Origin: Polyangium fumosum
Lineage (GTDB): Bacteria > Myxococcota_A > Polyangia > Polyangiales > Polyangiaceae
Direction: 5' to 3'
DNA: 64,000 nt
NCBI RefSeq assembly: GCF_005144585.1
Contig: NZ_SSMQ01000002.1
Span: forward strand, 62,001-126,000
The position numbers were made by a program, and so were the translations under genes. Under the pieces are notes generated by a model. That model worked only from the letters and a program-made list of their open reading frames with translations. It searched no databases and had not been told where the DNA came from. Shown one piece after another: positions 26,501 through 37,017 of this stretch (the stretch's first letter is position 1; every line of letters begins with the position of its first letter).

Positions 26501-27654
26501 TCCTTCGCCGGATCCGCTTTCCCGGTTTTCCCCGGCTTCTTCTCCGCGGCCGCGGGCAACACCACGCTCGTGAGGTCCGACGACGACGACACCGTGATCG
26601 GCGCGCCCGCTTCATCCGTGAACCGCAAGCGCACGCGCCCCTCGTCCGTGGTCGCGCCCGAGCAGACCTTCACCGCGACGAGGTGCGGCCCCGGCGCAGG
26701 CTCGATCCGCGCCGCGAGCCGATCGAGCACGAGGCGCGGATGCACCTCCTCGCTCATCACGACATCGGCGCCGTCCCAGAGCAGCCGCACCTTGCCCGTC
26801 GACGCCACGTGCACGAGCACGGGCTTCTGCGCCTGGCCCGCGGGCGGGTTCGGGAAGACGACCTTCGACGCGAGATACGTGCAGCTCTCCGCGCGCGGAT
26901 GCACGTAGAGGTCGAGCGGGACACCCCGCCACGTCGACGACTGCGGCAGGATGCGCCGCCACGCGACGTCGTACACGCCCCACGAATACCGCGCCGACGT
27001 GTCATTGAACTTCTGCCCCGGCGCCTCCGGCCCTTCCTTGTCGCGGATGCCTTCGCCCTTGTCCTGGAACGGACCGAGGATCGCCATCGACCGCACGAGC
27101 CCGCCCGTGTCGGGCGCGAAGTCGTACGTGATCGACTTCGATCCGGCCCACGGAGCTCCCGCCGGGCCCGGCGTCAACCACGCCGCGAGCGCCCGCGCAT
27201 CCCCGGAGACCGGCGACTTCGTCGCGGCCACCGCGCGCAGCCCCCCGCGCACCTTCCCGAGCGTCGCGCGCTCGTCGAGCGTCGTCGCCACGAGCAGCCC
27301 CGCGAGCGCGTCCGGCCCGCCCGCCGTGGCGCGCTGGATCGCGAAATCCACCATCGGATCCGGCTGCGCCGCCGTCCATCGCGTGGGCGCCTTGGGCGCG
27401 GACGGCTTCGCGCTCGAAGCTTTGTCTTGGACGCCCTTGTCCTTGTCCTGGACGCGCTTGTCCTTGTCTTGGACGCCTGCGGCGGGCTTCTTTGCTGCCG
27501 CGGGTTCGGCCTTTTTCCCGGGCGATTGCGCGAGCGCCGTGCCCGAGACGAGCCCGAGCGTGATCACCCACGCGATGCCCCTCTTCCACGACGCCCCGGC
27601 GCGCAGACGTCGTGTTCCCTCGCCGATGGCCTGCGCGATCGAAGACCTTTCCAT
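23575..27654 (-). CDS. Giant secreted DUF3857/transglutaminase-like protein with intact catalytic triad
   Basis: The protein has 1359 residues with an N-terminal signal sequence (about 1-43, ending GTALAQS). A short charged tandem repeat (VQDKDK units) follows, then a long helical region. DUF3857 lies at about 760-960 and the transglutaminase-like core at about 985-1100. The catalytic triad positions are present: cysteine in KQGDCDDKAMLL (near 1023), histidine in MFDHGIAYL (near 1071) and aspartate in WLDATSP (near 1088). In this superfamily the triad supports peptidase or amide-transfer chemistry, but the activity of DUF3857 proteins is not established. The C-terminus is beta-rich. It shares its architecture with the lipoprotein at 10674-14468, which has lost the cysteine and histidine. 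It is divergent from the small secreted protein gene at 27749. Confidence 0.8.
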   Translation of the reverse strand: MERSSIAQAIGEGTRRLRAGASWKRGIAWVITLGLVSGTALAQSPGKKAEPAAAKKPAAGVQDKDKRVQDKDKGVQDKASSAKPSAPKAPTRWTAAQPDPMVDFAIQRATAGGPDALAGLLVATTLDERATLGKVRGGLRAVAATKSPVSGDARALAAWLTPGPAGAPWAGSKSITYDFAPDTGGLVRSMAILGPFQDKGEGIRDKEGPEAPGQKFNDTSARYSWGVYDVAWRRILPQSSTWRGVPLDLYVHPRAESCTYLASKVVFPNPPAGQAQKPVLVHVASTGKVRLLWDGADVVMSEEVHPRLVLDRLAARIEPAPGPHLVAVKVCSGATTDEGRVRLRFTDEAGAPITVSSSSDLTSVVLPAAAEKKPGKTGKADPAKEARVAAEIKPPKGVTRVKTQLEVGLDVGANPSPDAALRAAILRTLGGAEDTRSPRAPGLLEAALRAKETPPDVLALAGYVSPFGAERSERLNLAFERGKATSDEATAAFAQRRLFESSLAARYPDWAIARVREAPLSTATDLEARLLKIAGRSQMGAQGAYRAHRDELLAMTGEDRGRAPTAVWAELSSVTRADPQTALIAARKLVEQRAGARDSRYVSAFRVQGGAELERAAAESLAHQRSADELVAIGGQLLEAGRNAWAREVYYVATLVSPNKASAFDGLAAARTAVLADEARQGKPPSEPAERVTEALARALALEPTDQQRKAEIALRTRTPQGKTTMPDEQAIVQPSVFLARAKANPAKQGEVFDRQLHWTRVVTYHADRRVSQLMHYAREIVVEPRTEMDLYEPDIPAEGDRTELLFARVHRKDGSIALPEEQGGGGRGAYVRWPKLSSGDVVEIAVRSWTRDPVGRRGDAPFYFIDYVGSMDTRPILFNEVVVDSPAASPLAVDVINGKADRAETKTVGDRVIKRFVWDNPTNVRDEPLAPPIAETVPVVVGSTFAGWGDFRTWYKSAIEGFSTPDERIKELAAELTKGKKTRDEKIRAVFDYVADSIRYVNYVSGEAWLPNRPQISLARKQGDCDDKAMLLITLLKAIGIEATEVLVQTRYTGQSMLLRSEKVAVPMFDHGIAYLPAKDGAPAMWLDATSPQSRLGPLPAMDARTLAFFIDDGPAKMIETPASSPDDHGIDAEWRIELDTQGRGKLTANERHVGDAAFELRTNLVEPDARKQWAETYLTGKWVPGVELKGEVGFDGALPGGAAKLSYEATSQGIARREGNELVVPVSDTATLTSQLAPLSSRTLPVVLPPFLAPRHETRAITIVPPEGYVFAELPPGGEEAGGEFGRAKIEFSPGEGGAVVVKRTLVFDLSTISVDKYTKWRAWLQRVDGLMHRVVRLVPGDPSKTAPQKTAEKPSR
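27422..27477 (-). repeat. Tandem 21-bp coding repeat (2.7 copies)
   Basis: Units at 27422-27442, 27443-27463 and a partial at 27464-27477 encode repeats of VQDKDK(R/G) just after the signal peptide of the transglutaminase-like protein. The segment is probably a flexible charged linker. Confidence 0.8.
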
Positions 27655-27748
27655 GGGTACATCGATGCATAGCGCGGTCGCTCAGAGGGAGCGAGTCCCT
27701 CGGTCCGGTTCTTGGCCCACCCCGAAGCGCGCCTCTACCCTCCCGCGC

Positions 27749-28234
27749 ATGCGCCGCGTCTCTCGTTTGATCGCTGCCCTCGCGCTCGCCTTGACCGCCT
27801 CGCTCGCGCCCGCTTCGAGCGCGTTCGCGCGTGGCAAGGCCACCGTCGAGTGGACCCGCGTCGACGCCCCGGAAGGAAAAGAGGGCGACCGGATCGCCCG
27901 CACCCTGCGCAACCTCCTCAAAGAGGCCAGCCGCAAGGCCGATTTCGGCAAAGCCGGCAAGGTCGCGCTCCGCGCCAAGATCACCGAGTACGTCGTCGAG
28001 AAGAAAGGCGACGTCCTGCGCATCCGCTGCACCGTCATCGGCCGCGTCGAGGGCGGCGCCAGCGCCAAGAGCCGGATCTCCTTCGGCGGCGACCCGAACG
28101 ACCCGAAGGCCCTCGAAAAACAAGTCCTCACGATGGTCGCGCACGGCGTCACGAGCCGCCTGGCCGCGATCGCCCGCTCCCGCGCCGAGGCCGAGGAAAA
28201 GAAGAAAAACGCGGCCCGTGAGGCCGAGGACTAG
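27749..28234 (+). CDS. Small secreted protein of unknown function
   Basis: The protein has 161 residues. I chose ATG 27749 because it starts a signal peptide (MRRVSRLIAALALALTASLA, cleavage near AFA-RG); the open frame continues upstream but overlaps the divergent gene. The mature part is small, basic and mixed alpha/beta, with a beta hairpin-like stretch (KVALRAKITEYVVEKKGDVL) and a charged helical C-terminus ending in EAEEKKKNAAREAED. I do not recognise a family. It lies 66 bases before the hemerythrin-like gene on the same strand and may be co-transcribed with it. Confidence 0.65.
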   Translation: MRRVSRLIAALALALTASLAPASSAFARGKATVEWTRVDAPEGKEGDRIARTLRNLLKEASRKADFGKAGKVALRAKITEYVVEKKGDVLRIRCTVIGRVEGGASAKSRISFGGDPNDPKALEKQVLTMVAHGVTSRLAAIARSRAEAEEKKKNAAREAED

Positions 28235-28300
28235 AACGCGACTCCTTTCTGAATCGCCTCTCGACCCTCGCGGCAAATTGATTTAGTCCAGGGAGTCGAC

Positions 28301-28723
28301 ATGGAATACGACCGCATGCTCGCGACCCTCTTCGAGGAAGAGGACCGCGCGCGCGAGATGGCGAGCAAGCTGATGAAGGTCTCCCAGGAGTCGCGCGAAG
28401 CGTCCTCCGCGGAGCGCCAGAGCCTCGTCGCCTTCCTCAAGGGCCCGATGGAGCGGCACATGGCGTACGAGGAGCGCGCCGTCTTCCCGCAGCTCGACCG
28501 CCGCGGCCTCGGCGCCGAGGTGCAAGTCGCCCTCCGTCACCACGCGATGATCCGCGAAGACGCCGAAAAGCTCGCCGCCGCGAGGCCCGGTGACGACGTG
28601 AGCCAGCTCATCTTCGACGTGGCGCGTCGCATGCTCCATCACACGAACTTCGAGGGAGACTACATCTACCCCGAGCTCACCTACGAAGCCTGGCGTGATC
28701 TCATGAAGGAGACCGCGGGGTGA
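28301..28723 (+). CDS. Hemerythrin-like HHE-domain protein
   Basis: The protein has 140 residues and an AGGGAG ribosome binding site just upstream. It is a single four-helix HHE cation-binding domain. The likely iron ligands are in ERHMAYEERAVFPQL (His and Glu), RHHAMIREDAE (His) and MLHHTNFEGDYIYPEL (His and Glu). Such proteins bind a di-iron centre and sense or store oxygen, or protect against NO and iron stress. No partner domain is fused. A Ser/Thr kinase gene starts 55 bases downstream, so a redox input to that kinase is possible, but only by position. Confidence 0.88.
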   Translation: MEYDRMLATLFEEEDRAREMASKLMKVSQESREASSAERQSLVAFLKGPMERHMAYEERAVFPQLDRRGLGAEVQVALRHHAMIREDAEKLAAARPGDDVSQLIFDVARRMLHHTNFEGDYIYPELTYEAWRDLMKETAG

Positions 28724-28778
28724 ACGCCGCGCTCTTCTCGACATTGGCCCCGGGCGCCACGTACTCTGTGGGTTCCTG

Positions 28779-30683
<1,905 letters not shown>

Positions 30684-30684
30684 T

Positions 30685-30726
30685 CAAAAAGAAAAAACCC
30701 CGCTGCCGCAGGACGCGGCGCGGGGC
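30685..30726 (-). terminator. Rho-independent terminator of dnaK
   Basis: On the minus strand a GC-rich stem (CCCCGC and GCCGC arms, one bulge) is followed by a T-rich tract of six T, C, then five T. It lies about 50 bases past the dnaK stop. This is a textbook intrinsic terminator. Confidence 0.85.
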
Positions 30727-30733
30727 TCTTCCA

Positions 30734-30763
30734 GACGCCCCGGCGTGTTCTCGCCGGGGCGTC
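30734..30763. terminator. Perfect 12-bp stem between convergent kinase and dnaK genes
   Basis: GACGCCCCGGCG pairs with its exact inverse copy across a six-base loop. It sits in the convergent gap and could stop transcription from both sides. On the plus strand it is followed by a short CTCGTTT. Confidence 0.7.
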
Positions 30764-30777
30764 CTCGTTTCGACGGA

Positions 30778-32682
<1,905 letters not shown>

Positions 32683-33016
32683 GGAACCTTTTCCTCCGAG
32701 ACGGTCGCGCACGGAATTCGGCGCGTGCGAGGCAGAGCGGCCGGGGAGAGCCTGCCCGGAAAACGCTACGTAGATGAGCCGGAAACCTCTGAAATTCTTC
32801 CTGTTTCTCGAGTCGCTCCGGCTTCGCGGGTCGCTTTGGCGTCGAAAGTAACCACACCCCCCTGCGCGTCAACGGAAGCGCTGGCAGAACCCGGAAAAAT
32901 CCATGCCCGGGTCGGGGCGCCCCGGAAGAACCTGCCCGGTTCGACGACCGTCCCTTGCGATCTCCAGGAGACGCGTGCTAAGAGGCTCGGCCCTTCTCGG
33001 AGGAAGGTCCGGCGCC
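32683..33016. promoter_or_regulatory. Divergent intergenic region between dnaK and rpmE (334 bp)
   Basis: This gap must hold promoters for both genes. I looked for a CIRCE inverted repeat (TTAGCACTC/GAGTGCTAA) and for a clear heat-shock sigma-32 pattern and saw neither. Ribosome binding sites are clear at both ends (GGAGGAAAAGG for dnaK, GGAGGAAGG for rpmE). Confidence 0.6.
32845..32872 (-). promoter_or_regulatory. Candidate promoter of dnaK
   Basis: On the minus strand TTGACG (32867-32872) and TACTTT (32845-32850) are separated by 16 bases, about 165 bases upstream of the dnaK start. The -35 match is good and the -10 match weak. This is a pattern match only. Confidence 0.3.
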
Positions 33017-33229
33017 ATGAAGCAAGGCATTCATCCCAACTACGTCATGTCGACGATCAACTGCGCCTGCGGCTCGGTCGTCGTTACCCGTTCGACCCGC
33101 GGCAGCTTCACGACCGACATCTGCTCCGCGTGCCACCCGTTCTATACGGGCAAGGCGAAGGTCATGGACGTCGCCGGTCGCGTCGACCGCTTCCGCAAGA
33201 AGTACGCGCAGACGCAAAAGGCGACCTGA
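33017..33229 (+). CDS. rpmE: 50S ribosomal protein L31
   Basis: The protein has 70 residues. ATG 33017 has a GGAGGAAGG ribosome binding site and gives the typical L31 start MKQGIHPNYV; the frame is open further upstream but without homology. The cysteines in CAC and CSAC are the zinc-binding set of the C+ form. The FYTGKAKVMDVAGRVDRFRKKY block is canonical. L31 bridges the ribosomal subunits. The C+ form is usually replaced by a zinc-free paralogue during zinc starvation; no such paralogue is visible here. The order rpmE, DUF1385 gene, prfA is conserved in many bacteria. Confidence 0.97.
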   Translation: MKQGIHPNYVMSTINCACGSVVVTRSTRGSFTTDICSACHPFYTGKAKVMDVAGRVDRFRKKYAQTQKAT

Positions 33230-33331
33230 TCCCGCGCGGAATCTCCTGTTCCGCCATTCTCCCCCCGTGGGGCGCCCGCTCTGCGGGGGGGCGCCTCCCA
33301 CTCGGGTACTTCCCGCGCTAGAGTCTTGCCG

Positions 33332-34450
33332 ATGAGCCAGGAAGTCGCGCGCCCGTACATCGGCGGGCAAGCCGTGATCGAGGGGGTCATGATGAGATCC
33401 CCTCGCTCGCTTTCCATCGTGTGCCGAAGGCGCTCGGGTGAGCTCGTGGTCCGTGAAAGGGCCGCGCCTACGCTCGCCCAGGGCCCGCGCACCTGGCCGC
33501 TCGTACGCGGCATCGTCACCGTCGTCGAGTCCCTCAAGCTCGGCTCGCAAGCCTTGCGCTGGTCGGCCGATCTCTACGAGCAGGACCTGGACGACGACGA
33601 CAAGCCGAAGTCGAAGAAGACGCCGCCGTCGGCGAGCAACGTCCTCACGGCGCTCTCGCTCCCGATCCTCTCACTCGTCACCTCGAGCGGAGAGGCGGCC
33701 CCGTCCACGGGGAGCAAGGGCGCGGGCGGGTTCGGGTTCATCTCGATCCTGTTCGCCGTGGGCCTGTTCGTCGCGGCACCGCAGGCCGGCGCCGAGGGCA
33801 TCAACAAGCTCCTGGACCTCGGCCTCCCCATCGGCTCGCCGGGCTTCCAGGCGCTCACGGGCGCGGCGAAGCTCCTCATCGTCGTCGGCTACATGCTGCT
33901 CATCCGGCAGGTCGCCGAGATCCGCCGCGTGTTCCAGTACCACGGCGCCGAACACAAGGCGATTTCGACCTACGAGGCCCACGAGGAGCTGACGGTCGAG
34001 AACGCGGCCAAGAAGACCACGCTCCACGCGCGTTGCGGCACCACGTTCCTCGTGATGGTCGCGCTCGTGTCGATCCTCGTCTTCTCGGCGATCGGCGCGT
34101 TCCTCCCGACGATCCCCGGCGGACGGCTCGCGCAGAGCGTGGGCTTCTTCTTCATGAAGCTGCCCTTCCTGCCGTTCATCGCGGCCATCACCTACGAGCT
34201 GCAGCGCTTCTTCGCGCGCTTCTGCACGGTGGGCCCGCTGCAAGTGCTGCTCTGGCCGGGCTTCCTCGTCCAGAAGATCACGACCGCGGAGCCCGAGCCC
34301 GCGCAGCTCGAGGTGGCGCTCGCCTCGCTCCGCGCGACGCTCTGGCGCGAAGCCGCGGCCCAGGGCGCGCCGGCCGAGGTGCCCGACCGCGTCTTCCCCG
34401 ATTACGGCCGACTCCTCGCGGACCCGGGCTACGTCGGCGCGCGCGTCTGA
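33332..34450 (+). CDS. DUF1385 (YqhQ-family) membrane protein
   Basis: The protein has 372 residues from ATG 33332 (MSQEVARPYIGGQAVIEGVMM). The family signatures GGQAVIEGVMMRSP near the N-terminus and YHGAEHK in the middle are present, followed by HARCGTTF and several hydrophobic segments. Members are conserved beside rpmE and prfA, but their biochemical role is unknown. The middle region (about 75-130) is an acidic and Ser/Pro-rich insertion. Hydrophobic stretches near 130-150, 175-200, 240-260 and 275-300 suggest a multi-pass membrane protein. The gene ends 16 bases before prfA, consistent with one transcript. Confidence 0.9.
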   Translation: MSQEVARPYIGGQAVIEGVMMRSPRSLSIVCRRRSGELVVRERAAPTLAQGPRTWPLVRGIVTVVESLKLGSQALRWSADLYEQDLDDDDKPKSKKTPPSASNVLTALSLPILSLVTSSGEAAPSTGSKGAGGFGFISILFAVGLFVAAPQAGAEGINKLLDLGLPIGSPGFQALTGAAKLLIVVGYMLLIRQVAEIRRVFQYHGAEHKAISTYEAHEELTVENAAKKTTLHARCGTTFLVMVALVSILVFSAIGAFLPTIPGGRLAQSVGFFFMKLPFLPFIAAITYELQRFFARFCTVGPLQVLLWPGFLVQKITTAEPEPAQLEVALASLRATLWREAAAQGAPAEVPDRVFPDYGRLLADPGYVGARV

Positions 34451-34466
34451 GTTCGGAACCTACCCC

Positions 34467-35558
34467 ATGTTGCCGATCGTGAAGCTCGAAGCCGTGGCGC
34501 GGCGCTTCCGGGAGCTCGAGCACCTGCTCTGCTCGCCCGAGGTGCTCGCCGATCACGCGAAGCTGCAAAAGCTCAACAAGGAGCGCACGGACCTCGAGCC
34601 CGTCGTGGCGCAGTTCGCGCGCCTGAACGACGTCGAGCGGCGCATCGCAGAGGACCGCGAGGTGCTCGGCGATCCCGAGCTCGGCGAGCTCGCGCGGGCG
34701 GAGCTGCCCGAGCTCGAAGCCGAGCGCGAGACGATCGCGAACGAGCTCGAATTGCTCCTCTTGCCGAAGGATCCGAACGACGCGAAGAACACGATCGTCG
34801 AGATCCGCAGCGGCGAGGGCGGCGAGGAGGCGGCGCTCTTCGCGGCCGACGTCTTCCGCATGATCGTCCGGTACGCCGAGACGAAGCGCTGGAAGGTCGA
34901 GATCCTCAGCGTGAGCGAGGCCTCGGCCGGCGGGTACAAAGAGGTGATCGCGCTCGTCACGGGCCAGGACGTCTATTCGAACCTGCGGTACGAGGGCGGC
35001 GTGCACCGCGTGCAGCGCGTGCCCGCGACCGAGGCGCAGGGCCGGATCCACACGTCGACCGCGACGGTCGCGGTGCTCCCCGAGGCCGACGACGTCGACG
35101 TGCAGATCGACGACAAGGACCTCGACATCTCGATCGCGGCCTCCGGCGGCCCCGGCGGTCAGGGCGTGAACACGACGAACAGCGCCGTGCAGATCCGCCA
35201 CATCCCGACGGGGATCATCGTGAAGTGCCAGGACGAGCGCTCGCAGCTCAAGAACAAGGCGAAGGCGCTCAAGGTGCTGAAGAGCCGGCTGCTCGACATC
35301 GAGCGCAAGCGGCAGGAAGAGGCGCTCTCTGCCGAGCGGCGCACGATGGTCGGCTCGGCCGAGCGATCGCAGAAGATCCGCACCTACAACTATCCGCAGA
35401 ACCGCGTCACCGATCACCGCATCGGCCTCACGATGCACAAGCTCGATCGCATCATGGACGGTGACATCGACGAACTCATCGCCGCGCTGCGCACGCATCG
35501 CCAGGCCGAGCTTTTGAAGCAGGGCGGCGCGGAGGCTCGCCCCGCCGAGTTCGAATGA
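34467..35558 (+). CDS. prfA: Peptide chain release factor 1
   Basis: The protein has 363 residues. RF1 recognises UAA and UAG stop codons and triggers peptide release. The stop-codon recognition PAT tripeptide lies in HRVQRVPATEAQGRIHTS, which identifies it as RF1 rather than RF2 (SPF). The GGQ motif is in SGGPGGQGVNTTNSAV; the residue after GGQ is Gly instead of the more common His or Ser. KCQDERSQLKNKAKAL and TYNYPQNRVTDHR are canonical. The N-terminal helical domain is complete. The stop overlaps the next gene start in an ATGA, so the two are probably translationally coupled. The usual neighbour prmC, which methylates the GGQ glutamine, is not next to it. Confidence 0.97.
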   Translation: MLPIVKLEAVARRFRELEHLLCSPEVLADHAKLQKLNKERTDLEPVVAQFARLNDVERRIAEDREVLGDPELGELARAELPELEAERETIANELELLLLPKDPNDAKNTIVEIRSGEGGEEAALFAADVFRMIVRYAETKRWKVEILSVSEASAGGYKEVIALVTGQDVYSNLRYEGGVHRVQRVPATEAQGRIHTSTATVAVLPEADDVDVQIDDKDLDISIAASGGPGGQGVNTTNSAVQIRHIPTGIIVKCQDERSQLKNKAKALKVLKSRLLDIERKRQEEALSAERRTMVGSAERSQKIRTYNYPQNRVTDHRIGLTMHKLDRIMDGDIDELIAALRTHRQAELLKQGGAEARPAEFE

Positions 35559-36136
35559 TCACGCGGCCCGACCTCGAGGCGCTGCTCGTCGCGCTCGTGC
35601 TCGTCCCGGGGACCTACTCGCGCAACCGCTTCTTCGCGCTCTACACCGACCCCGAGGCGGCCCGCGTCCGCCGCCGCGCGAAGCTCCTCCGCAGCGTCAT
35701 CGCCGAGGTCACGCAGAGCGATCCCGCGCGCCGCGGGCACATCGTCGCGATCGACGAACGCGACGACGGCGGCGCGACGTTCACGTACGTCGTCCCTTCG
35801 CTGAACCTGCGCCGCACGACGACGCTCTCCGATCTCGAGCTCGCGATCGTGCGTTACGCCCTCGCATGCCGCGCGGGCTCGATCGCGCCCGCGACGCCAC
35901 CCGACGAGAAGGCGTTCGCGCCGCTCGGCGAGGACGATCCGGTGCGCGCGCGCATCGAGGACACGCTGCGCAAGCTCGCGCCCGATCTCGCCGCGCTCAC
36001 GTCGAGCGGCCCGCTCGCCGCGGACGAACCCGACGACCTCGACGAACCGGGTGATCCGGACGAACGAGACGAGACCTCGGCGTCCGGCGCGCCTTCCGGT
36101 CTTTCTGCTTTACCCGAGGGAGCGACCGAGCGATAA
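35555..36136 (+). CDS. Unknown protein translationally coupled to RF1
   Basis: The protein has 193 residues. Its ATG overlaps the prfA stop (ATGA, 35555-35558). Residues 1-115 are a compact alpha/beta region (LEALLVALVLVPGTYSRNRFFALYTDPEAARVRRR); from about 120 onward the sequence is acidic and low in complexity (DDLDEPGDPDERDE). No signal peptide or membrane helix is seen. I recognise no family. The position, where prmC often sits, and the 4-base overlap suggest a role linked to translation or simply co-expression. PrmC motifs (NPPY) are absent, so it is not PrmC. Confidence 0.8.
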   Translation: MITRPDLEALLVALVLVPGTYSRNRFFALYTDPEAARVRRRAKLLRSVIAEVTQSDPARRGHIVAIDERDDGGATFTYVVPSLNLRRTTTLSDLELAIVRYALACRAGSIAPATPPDEKAFAPLGEDDPVRARIEDTLRKLAPDLAALTSSGPLAADEPDDLDEPGDPDERDETSASGAPSGLSALPEGATER

Positions 36137-36166
36137 CGCACGCTTCGTGCATCCGGGGAGGACGAG

Positions 36167-36505
36167 ATGTGCATCTTCTGCAAGGTCGCGAAGAAAGAGA
36201 TCCCGGCGAAGATCGTGCTCGAGGATGATGACCTCGTCGCGTTCCACGACATCAACCCCGTGGCGCCGATCCACGTCCTCGTGATTCCCAAGCAGCACAT
36301 CACGGGGATCGGCGACGTGTCCGCCGAGCACGCGCTGGTGCTCGGCAAGCTGCTCGTCGCGGCGCGGCGCGTCGCCGAGGATGCGGGGCTTTTGCAATCG
36401 GGGTTCCGCGTGGTCATCAATCACGGCCAGCACGCGGGGCAGACCGTGCATCACGTGCACGTGCACGTGCTCGGAGGACGGCTGCTCGCGTGGCCGCCGG
36501 GCTGA
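36167..36505 (+). CDS. HIT-family (HinT-like) nucleotide hydrolase
   Basis: The protein has 112 residues with a GGGGAGG ribosome binding site. The histidine triad HHVHVHVLGG near the C-terminus is intact, and the N-terminal MCIFCKVAKKEIPAKIVLEDD and IPKQHI blocks are typical of HinT/PKCI-1. These enzymes hydrolyse adenosine phosphoramidates and aminoacyl-adenylates. It follows the coupled unknown gene by 30 bases in the prfA run and is probably co-transcribed. Confidence 0.93.
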   Translation: MCIFCKVAKKEIPAKIVLEDDDLVAFHDINPVAPIHVLVIPKQHITGIGDVSAEHALVLGKLLVAARRVAEDAGLLQSGFRVVINHGQHAGQTVHHVHVHVLGGRLLAWPPG

Positions 36506-36522
36506 TCGAGGCGAGGAACACG

Positions 36523-37005
36523 ATGCGTAGAGCATTCTTGATGGTTTGCCTGGCCGCGTCGACCACGCTCGTGGGCTGCGGCGACGAGAGCAACGGCCAG
36601 CCGGCGCCCGACTACGTCCGGAAGATCATCGAGCTCGTCGAGCACGTCGAAAACGAGACGGTCACGCACACCGACGCGGAGAAGGTGGATTCGGTCGGCG
36701 ACATCCTCACGTTCGCGAACCCGGTCTTCGACAAGGCGAACGCGAAGCAGGTCGCCACGGACCAGGGGTATTGCATCCGCACCGAGGTCGGGAAGTCCTG
36801 GGAGTGCGAATGGACGATGTTCCTCGCCGACGGCCAGATCACGGTCGCCGGGCCGTTCTTCGATACGGAGGAGTCGGAGCTCGCCATCACGGGCGGCACG
36901 GGCGCCTACGTGCAAGCGAGCGGCGAGATGTACCTCGGCTTCCGGGACGTGCCGCCGCCGAAGGTCGAATACGATTTCGTGTACCACGTGATCGTCCCGT
37001 ATTGA
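36523..37005 (+). CDS. Allene-oxide-cyclase-barrel-like lipoprotein
   Basis: The protein has 160 residues from ATG 36523, which starts a lipoprotein signal ending in VGC (Cys18, MRRAFLMVCLAASTTLVGC). The mature domain resembles the allene oxide cyclase / dirigent-like barrel: VGDILTFANPVFD, DQGYCIRTEVGKSWECEW, FLADGQITVAGPFF and AITGGTGAYVQASGEM. In plants these barrels guide cyclisation or radical coupling. Bacterial relatives are known mostly from actinomycetes, with no settled role. Lipid anchoring here suggests a periplasmic or surface location. It lies 17 bases after the HIT gene and converges on the alkyl-DHAP-synthase-like gene with a 12-base gap. Confidence 0.75.
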   Translation: MRRAFLMVCLAASTTLVGCGDESNGQPAPDYVRKIIELVEHVENETVTHTDAEKVDSVGDILTFANPVFDKANAKQVATDQGYCIRTEVGKSWECEWTMFLADGQITVAGPFFDTEESELAITGGTGAYVQASGEMYLGFRDVPPPKVEYDFVYHVIVPY

Positions 37006-37017
37006 GGGACGTCCCCG

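Noticed and set aside
26951-27748. In-frame upstream extension of the small secreted protein
   Set aside because: It overlaps the divergent transglutaminase-like gene and would bury the signal peptide that starts at 27749.
32683-33016. CIRCE heat-shock operator or sigma-32 promoter for dnaK
   Set aside because: No TTAGCACTC/GAGTGCTAA inverted repeat and no convincing sigma-32 hexamers were found by eye.
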